Assembly (NCBI GenBank): GCA_016935885.1
Contig: JAFGQA010000499.1
Span: forward strand, 1 to 20,138
From: Phycisphaerae bacterium
Lineage (GTDB): Bacteria; Planctomycetota; Phycisphaerae; UBA1845; UTPLA1
Direction: 5' to 3'
Length of the DNA: 20,138 nucleotides
The position numbers and the translations under genes were made by a program. The notes beneath the pieces were generated by a model. It was given only the letters and a program-made list of their open reading frames with translations. It was not told where the DNA came from and made no database searches. The stretch's first letter is position 1, and each line of letters starts with the position of its first letter. Below, in pieces: positions 13,325 to 20,138 of this stretch.

Positions 13325-14851
13325 ATGGAACAGATCTTCATCAGTAGTGTGCAGAAGGAACTCGCGGAGGAGCGGCGGGCGCTGAAGGATTATATCGAAG
13401 GCGATGCGCTCCTGCGGCGGTTCTTCGAGGTGTTTTTGTTCGAGGATTTGCCCGCGACGGACCGGCGGGCGGATGAGGTGTACCTGGACGAGGTGGAGCG
13501 CAGTGCGATCTATCTCGGCCTGTTCGGAGATCAGTACGGGCACACAGATAGGGAGGGCATCTCGCCGACGGAGCGGGAGTTCGACCGGGCGACGGATCAT
13601 GGCAAGACGCGGCTGATCTTCGTCAAGGGAGCCGACGACGCGAAGCGCGACCCGAAGATGCTGGCGCTGGTGCGCAAGGCGGGCGAGCAGTTGATCCGGC
13701 GGCGGTTTACGGTCAAGGCCGAACTGATCGCGGCGGTGTATGCCAGCCTGGTCCAGGTGTTGGAGGATCGCGAGCTCATCCGAACGGGTCCGTTCGATGC
13801 CACGTTTTGCCGCAACGCCACCCTGGGCGATCTCGATGAAGACCGTATCAGCCGGTTCGTGAGCATTGCCCGGCGTGCCCGCGGGTTGCCCCTTGCGGAA
13901 GATGCGAAGCCGGGCGATGTGTTGACCCATTTGAACCTGCTCGACAAGGGACGCCCGACTCATGCGGCGATCCTCTTGTTCGGCAAGAAACCCCAGCAGT
14001 TTCTGATCAGCTCGGAGGTGAAATGCGCCCACTTCCACGGAACACAGGTTGCCAAGCCCATCCCCTCCCACCAGGTCTACAAGGGAACCGTATTTGAGCT
14101 GGTGGATCAGGCGGTTGATTTCGTGATGTCCAAGATCAACCTCTGGGTCGGCACACGCGCGGAAAGCGCCCAGGCCCCCACGGAATACGAGATTCCCCGG
14201 GAAGTGGTTGCGGAAGCCATCGTCAACGCCGTGGCTCACCGGGACTACACCAGCAACGGCAGTGTGCAGGTGATGCTGTTTGCTGACCGGCTGGAGGTCT
14301 GGAATCCGGGTGGCCTGCCGCCCTCTTTGACCTTGGAGAAGCTACGCCATCCGCACGGCTCCGTGCCGCACAATCCACTGCTGGCGGAACCGCTCTACCT
14401 GACCAAGTACATTGAGCGAATGGGTACCGGTACGGGCGACATGATCAGACGGTGTAAGGCGGCAGGGCTGCCCGAGCCGGTCTTTTCGTTGTCCGATGGG
14501 TTCGTAACCACCATCCGACGCAAGCAGTGGACAGGCAGCACACAAGTCACCCCCGAAGTGACCCCCGAAGTGACCCCCGAAGTGACCCCCGAAGTGACCC
14601 CCGAAGTCCTGAGAATGCTGGCGAAGATTCAAGGCGAGATGGGCCGCAAGGATATTCAGGCCAAGCTGGGACTGACTGATGAAAAGCATTTCCGGGAGTA
14701 CTATCAGCAACCGGCCGTTGAGCAGGGTTTGATCGAAATGACTATTCCCGACAAGCCTCGCAGCAGCAAACAGAAGTATCGGCTGACCCAGAAGGGGAAG
14801 AGCGTGCTCGCCTCCACGAGCGGGAAGGACGAACCCGGCAGGAACCGATGA
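13325..14851 (+). CDS. DUF4062 and GHKL-ATPase protein embedded in the hsd operon
   Basis: A 508-residue protein with three parts. First, an N-terminal DUF4062 domain (MEQIFISSVQKELAEERRAL to about 95, including YLGLFGDQYG), which I recall is placed near the TIR/STIR fold. Second, an ATPase domain of the RecG-like HATPase_c_4 type: VVAEAIVNAVAHRDY (Asn301, N-box), DRLEVWNPGG (Asp321, G1), GTGTGD (Gly367-Gly371, G2). Third, five TPEV repeats (409-428) and a winged-helix-like tail. The start at 13325 lies four bases after the hsdS stop; a TTG at 13310 would overlap it. The stop overlaps the hsdR start as ATGA, so it is expressed with the system. Role unknown: an additional defence effector or a regulator of restriction are both possible. 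Confidence 0.85.
   Translation: MEQIFISSVQKELAEERRALKDYIEGDALLRRFFEVFLFEDLPATDRRADEVYLDEVERSAIYLGLFGDQYGHTDREGISPTEREFDRATDHGKTRLIFVKGADDAKRDPKMLALVRKAGEQLIRRRFTVKAELIAAVYASLVQVLEDRELIRTGPFDATFCRNATLGDLDEDRISRFVSIARRARGLPLAEDAKPGDVLTHLNLLDKGRPTHAAILLFGKKPQQFLISSEVKCAHFHGTQVAKPIPSHQVYKGTVFELVDQAVDFVMSKINLWVGTRAESAQAPTEYEIPREVVAEAIVNAVAHRDYTSNGSVQVMLFADRLEVWNPGGLPPSLTLEKLRHPHGSVPHNPLLAEPLYLTKYIERMGTGTGDMIRRCKAAGLPEPVFSLSDGFVTTIRRKQWTGSTQVTPEVTPEVTPEVTPEVTPEVLRMLAKIQGEMGRKDIQAKLGLTDEKHFREYYQQPAVEQGLIEMTIPDKPRSSKQKYRLTQKGKSVLASTSGKDEPGRNR
14549..14608 (+). repeat. Five tandem 12-bp units encoding TPEV
   Basis: ACCCCCGAAGTG is repeated four times, followed by ACCCCCGAAGTC. The unit length keeps the frame, so copy-number change would alter only the length of a linker between the ATPase domain and the C-terminal winged helix. 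Confidence 0.95.
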
Positions 14852-17800
14852 TCACCGGCATCAACAACGAGGATCGTCTGGTTCAGAAGACCGTCGCCGA
14901 TCACCTGCGCCAAGCGCACGGGTGGGACAGCGTCTATGCCTGGAACGAGGAGACCTTCGGGCCGGACGGAACCTTCGGCCGGGCCAGTGAACGCGATGTC
15001 GTCCTGCCGCATGAGCTGCAATATGCCCTTCGCAGTCTGAACGTGGGGTTACCGGAAGCCGCTCTGCAGGATGCCTATCAGAAGCTGACGCGTTACGACG
15101 CGGCGCGGTCGTTGCTCCAGCATAACCGGGAGTTCTACAAGTACATGCGGGAGGGCGTGCCGGTCACGTATCGCGACGCGGACGGCGTGCTTCACCGCGA
15201 CGAGAAGGTCAAGGTCATTGATTTTCGAAAGCCGCTGAACAATCGGTTCACCTGTGTTCGCGAACTGAAGATCCAGGGCCTCCGCTCGCCGCATTACAAC
15301 CGCCGGGCGGATCTGGTGTGCTTTGTGAACGGCCTGCCGGTTGTCTTCATTGAATTGAAGGCCGTCTATGTCAATATCCGGGCCGGTTTCGACAACAACC
15401 TGTCGGACTACCGGGACACCATTCCCCACGCATTCCACCACAATGGCTTGCTGATTGTGAGCAACGGGGACCGCGCGAAGTACGGTTCGATTACCAGCAA
15501 GTGGGAGCACTTCTTCGACTGGAAGCGGAACGACGAGAAGGATTCCGGAAATCTCGAAGCGGAAACCCTTCTCGACGGCATGCTGGCCAAAGACAAACTG
15601 CTCGATCTGTTCGAGAACTTCATTCTGTTCGATGACGGCCGCGCAGGTGGCACGCGCAAGATCGTGGCCCGCAATCAGCAGGTTCTCGGCGTGAACAATG
15701 CGGTTCAAGCCGTCAGGAAACAGCAAGAACTGAAAGCGCGGTACCCGATTGACGAGCGCCTCATCAGGTTCACGGTTTCCAAGGCGGAGCTTCGGGCGGC
15801 CGCCGAGGGTGAGGAGAAGGAGCGTCTGGCCTCGCGGGACGAAGGGCTTCGCATTGCGAAGGCCCAGCCGACGGAGATCATCGAGTCGGACGATGACACC
15901 CTGCCGCTTGTCAAGCGAGCCCATCCCGACCTTGGTCGCATCGGGGTTTTCTGGCACACGCAAGGGAGTGGCAAATCCTACTCGATGGCGTTCTTCACTG
16001 AAAAGGTGCGCCGGACCATCCACGGCAACCACACCTTCGTGCTCATGACTGACCGGGACGATCTGGATGACCAGATTCACCGCACCTTTGTAGGGTGTGG
16101 GATAGCGGACGAGAAAACCCCACGAGCATCATCGGGCAAGCACCTGGAGGAGTTGCTCAAGGCGGATCACCGTTTCATTTTCACCCTGATTCAGAAATTC
16201 AAGCGGGAGGAGCCTCCGAAGGAGCCGTACAGTCTCCGGGACGATATCATCGTCATATCGGACGAGGCACACCGCACCCAGGCCGGGAAGCTGGCGCGGA
16301 ACATGCGTCTGGCCCTGCCGAACGCCGCGTTCATCGGCTTCACGGGTACGCCGATCTTCAAGAACGACCACATCACTCGAAGAATCTTCGGTTCCTATAT
16401 CTCCCGCTATGACTTCTGCCGCTCAGAGCAAGACGGGTCTACCGTGCGCCTTGTGTACGAGAACCGCGGAGAGAAACTCGGGATCACCCGGCTCGACCTG
16501 AATGACCGCATCGCGGAGAAGATAGAACAGGCCGATCTAGACACCGATCAGGTTGCGCTTCTTGAGAAGCTCCTCGGCAAGGACTATGAGGTCGTGACGG
16601 CTGATGACCGCCTGGACAAGGTGGCCGATGACTTCGTGGAGCATTGCGCGGCCCGCTGGCAAAGCGGCAAGGTGATGCTGGTCTGCATCGACAAAGTGAC
16701 GTGCGGCCGGATGCATGAACGGATTATCCCCCGATGGAAAGCCAAGCTTGAGGCTGTCAGAAGACAACTGGATGAAGCGCGTAGCGCCTTCGAGGTGTCG
16801 AAGGACAGCGATGAACGCGAACGCCTCGGCAAACGCGCTCAATACCTGGGCGGTCAAGTCGCGTGGATGGAAACGACGCTGATCCACATCATCGTTAGTG
16901 AATCTCAGAACGAAGTGCGTGATTTTCGTCGCTGGGGCATAGATGTTCGACCGCATCGGGCTCTCATCAAGAAGGGGTTCGAACTGGATGGCGGCAAGAC
17001 GGTCTCTGTGGAAGACGCCTTCAAGGACCCTGGGCATCCGTTTCGGGTTGCGATTGTCTGCGCCATGTGGCTGACGGGCTTCGATGTGGAATGCCTTTCC
17101 ACGCTCTACATTGACAAGCCCATGAAGGCCCACACGCTGATGCAGGCAATTGCCCGCGCGAACCGGGTGTATCCCGGCAAGTCCTGCGGGGTCATTGTGG
17201 ACTACAACGGCGTACTCAAGAGTCTCCGCGAAGCGCTCGCCGAATATGCTGTCGGAGGCGAGGACGAGGGCGGCGGTGGCGGTGAGGGGAGAGAAGGTGG
17301 TGGCCAGGATGTCGTGGAACCTCTGGCTGTCATGATTGCGGCCTTGGAGGAGGCCATAAAGGCGGCGGAAGACCACCTTCGCGGCCTCGGCTTTGAGCCC
17401 TCTAAGCTCATCGGGGCCAAGGGATTCGACCGTATCAGGGCTCTCCGTGACGCCACAAACGCCCTTTACACATCGGACGAAGTGAAATGTCGCTTTGAGG
17501 TCATCGCCCGCGAAGTCTTTGCCAGGATGAAGGCGGTCATCGCAGAACCTGCCGCCTTCGCCTACGCGGAGCGGCATGACAACATTGAGGCAGTCTACAA
17601 GAAACTCCAGGAGCGCCGGGACACCGCCGACGTTACCGAGCTTCTGAAGGAGCTTCACCGAATCGTGAACGAAGCCATACGGACCCAAGGTGCGGGTGAA
17701 GACCATGCCGAAGCGCTCACGGTGGATCTTAGCCAAATCGACTTTGAAGGCCTGCGCGAGGAGTTTGCGAACAAGGTCAGCCACAAGGCCCTTGCGCTCA

Positions 17801-18321
17801 AGGATATCCGGGACATTGTCGAGGAGAAGCTAGAACAGATGCTTGCCCGCAATCCGACAACGATGGACTACTACAAGCGCTACCAGGAGATCATTGCCGA
17901 CTACAACCGCGAGAAAGACCGTGCGACCGTTGAAGACACGTTCGCGCAGCTTGTGAAGCTTGCCAGCGACCTCGACGCCGAACAGCGTCGCGCGGCAGAG
18001 GAAGGACTCAGCCAAGACGAACTTGCCCTGTTCGACATGCTCTATCGTGATGACATCACGAAGAAGGATCGGGAGCGTTTGAAGCAGGCCAGTCGCGACC
18101 TGCTGGCTTCGCTCCGTGAAATCTTAGAGCCCATGCAAAACTGGACAGAGAAAGAAGCAACACGCGCCGAGGTCCAGGTTCACATTCTCGACCGCCTGTT
18201 CTCCTTGCTCCCCCGGCCACCTTTCACAGACGCGGACGCCCAACTCGCGGCCGAGAGACTGTTTGATTACGTATGGCAACGAAGTGCCGCCGGGAATCTG
18301 TTTGCTGGGGTGGCCGCATGA
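14848..18321 (+). CDS. hsdR: Type I restriction endonuclease/translocase subunit HsdR
   Basis: The motor and nuclease subunit, which translocates DNA using ATP and cuts unmethylated DNA; 1157 residues. The N-terminal PD-(D/E)xK nuclease is visible as RRADLVCF (Asp155) and VVFIELKA (Glu169, Lys171). The superfamily 2 motor has HTQGSGKS (Walker A, Lys376), SDEAHRTQ (Asp472-His475), GFTGTP (497-502), and the motif V/VI region MWLTGFDVECLSTLYIDKP with QAIARANRV. The C-terminal helical part ends WQRSAAGNLFAGVAA. A Gly/Glu-rich linker (about 803-821, GGEDEGGGGGEGREGGG) precedes that part. All key residues are present, so it looks intact and active. It starts on the overlapping ATGA with the DUF4062 gene. 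Confidence 0.95.
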   Translation: MITGINNEDRLVQKTVADHLRQAHGWDSVYAWNEETFGPDGTFGRASERDVVLPHELQYALRSLNVGLPEAALQDAYQKLTRYDAARSLLQHNREFYKYMREGVPVTYRDADGVLHRDEKVKVIDFRKPLNNRFTCVRELKIQGLRSPHYNRRADLVCFVNGLPVVFIELKAVYVNIRAGFDNNLSDYRDTIPHAFHHNGLLIVSNGDRAKYGSITSKWEHFFDWKRNDEKDSGNLEAETLLDGMLAKDKLLDLFENFILFDDGRAGGTRKIVARNQQVLGVNNAVQAVRKQQELKARYPIDERLIRFTVSKAELRAAAEGEEKERLASRDEGLRIAKAQPTEIIESDDDTLPLVKRAHPDLGRIGVFWHTQGSGKSYSMAFFTEKVRRTIHGNHTFVLMTDRDDLDDQIHRTFVGCGIADEKTPRASSGKHLEELLKADHRFIFTLIQKFKREEPPKEPYSLRDDIIVISDEAHRTQAGKLARNMRLALPNAAFIGFTGTPIFKNDHITRRIFGSYISRYDFCRSEQDGSTVRLVYENRGEKLGITRLDLNDRIAEKIEQADLDTDQVALLEKLLGKDYEVVTADDRLDKVADDFVEHCAARWQSGKVMLVCIDKVTCGRMHERIIPRWKAKLEAVRRQLDEARSAFEVSKDSDERERLGKRAQYLGGQVAWMETTLIHIIVSESQNEVRDFRRWGIDVRPHRALIKKGFELDGGKTVSVEDAFKDPGHPFRVAIVCAMWLTGFDVECLSTLYIDKPMKAHTLMQAIARANRVYPGKSCGVIVDYNGVLKSLREALAEYAVGGEDEGGGGGEGREGGGQDVVEPLAVMIAALEEAIKAAEDHLRGLGFEPSKLIGAKGFDRIRALRDATNALYTSDEVKCRFEVIAREVFARMKAVIAEPAAFAYAERHDNIEAVYKKLQERRDTADVTELLKELHRIVNEAIRTQGAGEDHAEALTVDLSQIDFEGLREEFANKVSHKALALKDIRDIVEEKLEQMLARNPTTMDYYKRYQEIIADYNREKDRATVEDTFAQLVKLASDLDAEQRRAAEEGLSQDELALFDMLYRDDITKKDRERLKQASRDLLASLREILEPMQNWTEKEATRAEVQVHILDRLFSLLPRPPFTDADAQLAAERLFDYVWQRSAAGNLFAGVAA

Positions 18322-18370
18322 GAACTCAGCCGTCATGCAATTCCAGCCCGGCTGACTGGGGAGGACTGCC

Positions 18371-18595
18371 ATGAGCGTTATGTCAGCAGGATCACAGTGG
18401 CGCGAATGGGACCTTCATATCCACGCGCCAACAAGCGCGCTGAACAATCAATTTGCCGGCGTGAACGCGGATGAGAAATGGCATGCCTACTTGGATCGTT
18501 TGGAGGTCGTCGCGGATGTGGCAGTCCTCGGAATCACGGACTACTTCTCGATAGATGGGTGCCGCATCCCGAGCGGCAGCGACGGGCTTGCGTGA
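18371..18595 (+). pseudogene. Truncated N-terminus of a TrlF-like PHP/AAA-ATPase protein
   Basis: 74 codons that start well (GGAGG before the ATG, 49 bp after hsdR) and then break off. MSAGSQWREWDLHIHAPTSA with NADEKWHAYLDRLE and VAVLGITDYFSIDG is the opening of TrlF-family proteins, whose HIH belongs to the PHP metal site. Full members run to roughly 900-1000 residues and often stand next to type I restriction genes. Homology ends after IDG, about codon 63, and ten unrelated codons and a stop follow. No continuation is found downstream in any frame I examined. It is a remnant and probably produces no working protein. Confidence 0.8.
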
Positions 18596-18602
18596 GCAAG
18601 CC
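18585..18602. repeat. Small perfect hairpin at the junction of the two gene remnants
   Basis: GGCTTGC-GTGA-GCAAGCC, seven paired bases and a 4-nt loop. It lies between the end of TrlF likeness and the beginning of recombinase likeness, and includes the stop codon of the TrlF fragment. Confidence 0.6.
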
Positions 18603-18642
18603 TCCAGCCGGGGGCGGGAGAGAAGGCCGAGCGGCCCAGCAG

Positions 18643-19179
18643 ATGGCCGACATCAAGGAGCGGATCGGAGCAGTCAGGCGGAAAGGGAGCGTCTGGCTCG
18701 AACCTCTCGAGGAATTCATCGGGACGGCGAATGCGGCCGAGAAGATCGCTTTTTCGGGAAGCCTCTCAGACCTGAGAGACTTTCACCGAAAAATCGGCTC
18801 GAACCTACTTCTGCACGCGCCGGTTTCACCGAGGCGTGCGGAAGAAGAGCACACGCGCCCCTCCAAAGAACGGGCGGGAACGAATCCTGATCCTGATGGC
18901 GGCGACTTGTCACGTCGTAGTCTGACGAAGACGGAAGCCGCCGCGCGCGAATGCGCCGCATCTGAAATCCGCAACCGTGCCGCAGGAAATCCGTCTCCCA
19001 TCGCCGACGACCGTCCCTTGCGCTCGTCACCGATGGCCGGTCCAGAATCGTCCTCTCGGTACGCCGAAAACGAAATCCCGGTCCTCCGCGTCGAGTATCC
19101 CAAGCCTTGGAATCTCATCGCGAAATCCGCCAGTTCGGCGGACAAGAACCGGGACCGTCTAAAGTGGTCGGGGCGGTGA
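18643..19179 (+). pseudogene. C-terminal remnant of a serine site-specific recombinase
   Basis: The frame shows ADIKERIGAVRRKGSVWLEP, LEEFIGTANAAEKIAF and LRDFHRKIGSNLLL (to about 18829). This is the coiled-coil/C-terminal pattern of large serine recombinases, normally read as WLEP...FI..A......FL+KIGSN. In intact proteins KIGSN is followed within some ten residues by a final VEYxxPW strand. Here VLRVEYPKPWNLIAKSA occurs in the same frame, but about 80 residues later (19081-19131), with low-complexity Arg/Ser/Pro/Ala-rich sequence in between. The resolvase and zinc-ribbon parts are missing altogether. The frame ends inside the tRNA-Pro gene (antisense). I call it a decayed fragment; the limits are approximate. 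Confidence 0.65.
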
Positions 19180-19241
19180 GATTTGAACTCACGACTTACA
19201 GCTCCCAAAGCTGTCGCGCTACCAGACTGCGCTACGCCCCG
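19165..19241 (-). tRNA. tRNA-Pro (anticodon TGG), CCA encoded
   Basis: On the minus strand a full cloverleaf can be drawn. The acceptor is CGGGGCG/CGCCCCG, the D-arm GCGC-AGTCTGGTA-GCGC, the anticodon arm ACAGC-TTTGGGA-GCTGT with anticodon TGG (19205-19207), and the T-arm GTGAG-TTCAAAT-CTCAC. Discriminator A and CCA follow (19165-19167 on the minus strand). Its 3' end faces the recombinase remnant and the hsd operon, the side on which mobile elements usually integrate. Confidence 0.97.
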
Positions 19242-19253
19242 AAGAGGAATTTT

Positions 19254-19280
19254 CGATTTGCGATTGCCGATTTGCGATTG
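19254..19280. repeat. Two 13-bp direct repeats CGATTTGCGATTG
   Basis: Exact copies at 19254-19266 and 19268-19280, beside the 5' end of the tRNA gene. The remainder of 19281-19361 shows no gene. Confidence 0.8.
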
Positions 19281-19361
19281 TGAAGAGGCGGTCGCCATCG
19301 GCTCGCAACACCAACGTACCAGAAGTCCCGAAATCATCAATCTTCAATCGCCGCTCGCCCT

Positions 19362-19850
19362 TCACTGCGCTGAGGACATTACGCTGATGTCCTTTGGCAG
19401 GGATTCCTGCTCCGGGAGGTGGGGCAGGGCGGCTTCGAGGTCGGGGTTCGAGATGGTGTAGCTCCGGTCGGCGCCCAGGTTCACCACGATGCCGGCGACG
19501 TCGGGATCGTCCAGGGCGGCCTGATAGGCATCCCTGACCCGCATGGTCATGAAGGCCGATCCGGCCGGAACGAACCGCTGGTCGGTGTATAGCGCCAGGG
19601 CCGGAGCGGCTCCATCACTGAACTCGGCCTCGACATGGAGGCCTTTCACCCTCATGTCGGCCGCGGTCACATTACCATAGCCCTTCGTCGCCAGGGCCTG
19701 GTTCAGCGACAGGAAGGTCGCGGGGTCAATGCTCACGAACACCTGGTCGAAGAACTGAAGCGAGAGGGCCGGGTTCGGCGTTCCTCCGCAACCTCCGCCG
19801 GCGAGTGCACCTGCAAGGGCCAGGCCAAGTATCCATCCATGCCTTCTCAT
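19362..19850 (-). CDS. Putative small lipoprotein, function unknown
   Basis: A 162-residue exported protein. MRRHGWILGLALAGALAGGGCGG is a signal peptide, with Cys21 a probable lipidation site, although Gly at -3 is not the best lipobox residue. The mature protein (SLQFFDQVFVSIDPATFLSL, ADMRVKGLHVEAEFSDG, VRDAYQAALDDPDVAGIVVN) looks folded and globular, but I do not recognise a family. GAGGAGG lies before the ATG at a good distance, which supports the start. The ATG overlaps the stop of a doubtful upstream frame as ATGA, hinting that it was once the second gene of a unit. No terminator is evident. Confidence 0.75.
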   Translation of the reverse strand: MRRHGWILGLALAGALAGGGCGGTPNPALSLQFFDQVFVSIDPATFLSLNQALATKGYGNVTAADMRVKGLHVEAEFSDGAAPALALYTDQRFVPAGSAFMTMRVRDAYQAALDDPDVAGIVVNLGADRSYTISNPDLEAALPHLPEQESLPKDISVMSSAQ

Positions 19851-20047
19851 GCGTGTGCCTCCTCAGTGTTCATGACCTTACGGCGGGCCTCGGCGGCAGA
19901 TACTTCTGCCGCCAAGGTTTCGGCGCGCTGCTTCGCAGCTTGCTCAAGGTTAGCCCTTCGACGCGCCGAAAGGCAAACCCTGAGCAAGCCGCGCCCTGCG
20001 CGGCGCGTCGAAGCCCGAAGGGCGGGTATTGCACGATCCTCGTGCAC
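19847..20047 (-). other. Doubtful short frame, possibly the 3' tail of a gene overrun by repeats
   Basis: A GTG-started 66-codon frame. Its last part (KQRAETLAAEVSAAEARRKV, then MNTEEAHA) looks like a real helical C-terminus and overlaps the lipoprotein ATG by 4 bp. Its first 35 or so codons lie in an inverted-repeat element (19956-20013) and look like non-coding sequence. Either a gene tail displaced by a repeat, or chance. Confidence 0.3.
19938..20013. repeat. Nested inverted-repeat element
   Basis: CTTCGACGCGCCG (19956-19968) and CGGCGCGTCGAAG (20001-20013) are exact inverted copies. GCTTGCTCA just before 19947 is the inverse of TGAGCAAGC in the loop. The overlapping arms allow alternative hairpins. 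Confidence 0.75.
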
Positions 20048-20099
20048 TATCCGGGCTAGTGTGGTGTCCCAGAAGTCCTATGTCACGACGTTGGCCGTA

Positions 20100-20121
20100 G
20101 GCGCGAGCTCCAGCTCGCGCC
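20100..20121. repeat. 10-bp-arm palindrome at the window end
   Basis: GGCGCGAGCT-CC-AGCTCGCGCC, followed by a further partial copy TCGAGCTGGAGC. The stretch 20048-20138 shows no gene. Confidence 0.75.
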
Positions 20122-20138
20122 ATGGTTCGAGCTGGAGC

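Noticed and set aside
16537..17784. 415-codon minus-strand frame opposite hsdR
   Set aside because: Antisense to conserved helicase motifs of HsdR; composition typical of an opposite-strand shadow.
19095..19113. CCAAGCCTTGGAA as another member of the TTCCA/TGGAA repeat family
   Set aside because: It encodes the expected PKPWN strand of the recombinase remnant, so the resemblance is probably coincidental.

Overview
The window looks like a chromosomal segment of a GC-rich, Gram-negative bacterium. It carries an LpxC-family lipid A enzyme, a predicted outer-membrane beta-barrel with a signal peptide, and a lipoprotein-like gene. Intergenic DNA is crowded with short tandem and palindromic repeats of several unrelated families, and there is a topoisomerase VI A subunit, which is uncommon in bacteria. 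My recollection is that this mix recalls Kiritimatiellota/PVC-superphylum genomes, but that is an impression and not a proven placement.

Left part (1-7.7 kb). The 3' portion of topoisomerase VI subunit A (+) converges on a divergent LpxC homologue (-) across a long hairpin made of 8-bp units. A small membrane protein with a CxxC...CxxC module follows. Next is a minus-strand nickel-uptake operon: nikR, an outer-membrane barrel, nikMN (S component with PDGLE domain), nikQ (T component) and nikO (ATPase). nikR/barrel and nikQ/nikO overlap by 4 bp. A near-perfect palindrome of the form GTGYTAC-N14-GTAACAC abuts the nikR start codon and is the probable NikR operator. Beyond it is a secreted L-type-lectin-like protein (-).

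Middle (7.7-9.7 kb). A non-coding stretch with a perfect 25-bp inverted repeat precedes an unrecognised four-helix membrane protein (+) with a GspB-like C-terminal end. About 380 bp of repeat-rich DNA follows, with three TTCCA...TGGAA palindromes.

Right part (9.7-18.3 kb). A compact defence operon (+): an XRE-type regulator, possibly leaderless, then hsdM, hsdS, a DUF4062/GHKL-ATPase protein and hsdR. Most junctions are 4-bp overlaps. This is a complete type I restriction-modification system with one extra gene placed before hsdR. hsdM carries in-frame copies of repeat sequence.

End (18.3-20.1 kb). Directly after hsdR are two gene remnants, the N-terminus of a TrlF-like PHP/ATPase protein and the C-terminus of a serine recombinase. 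The latter runs into a tRNA-Pro(TGG) gene (-). A lipoprotein-like gene (-) and more repeats close the window. The remnants suggest this edge of the defence operon has been rearranged.
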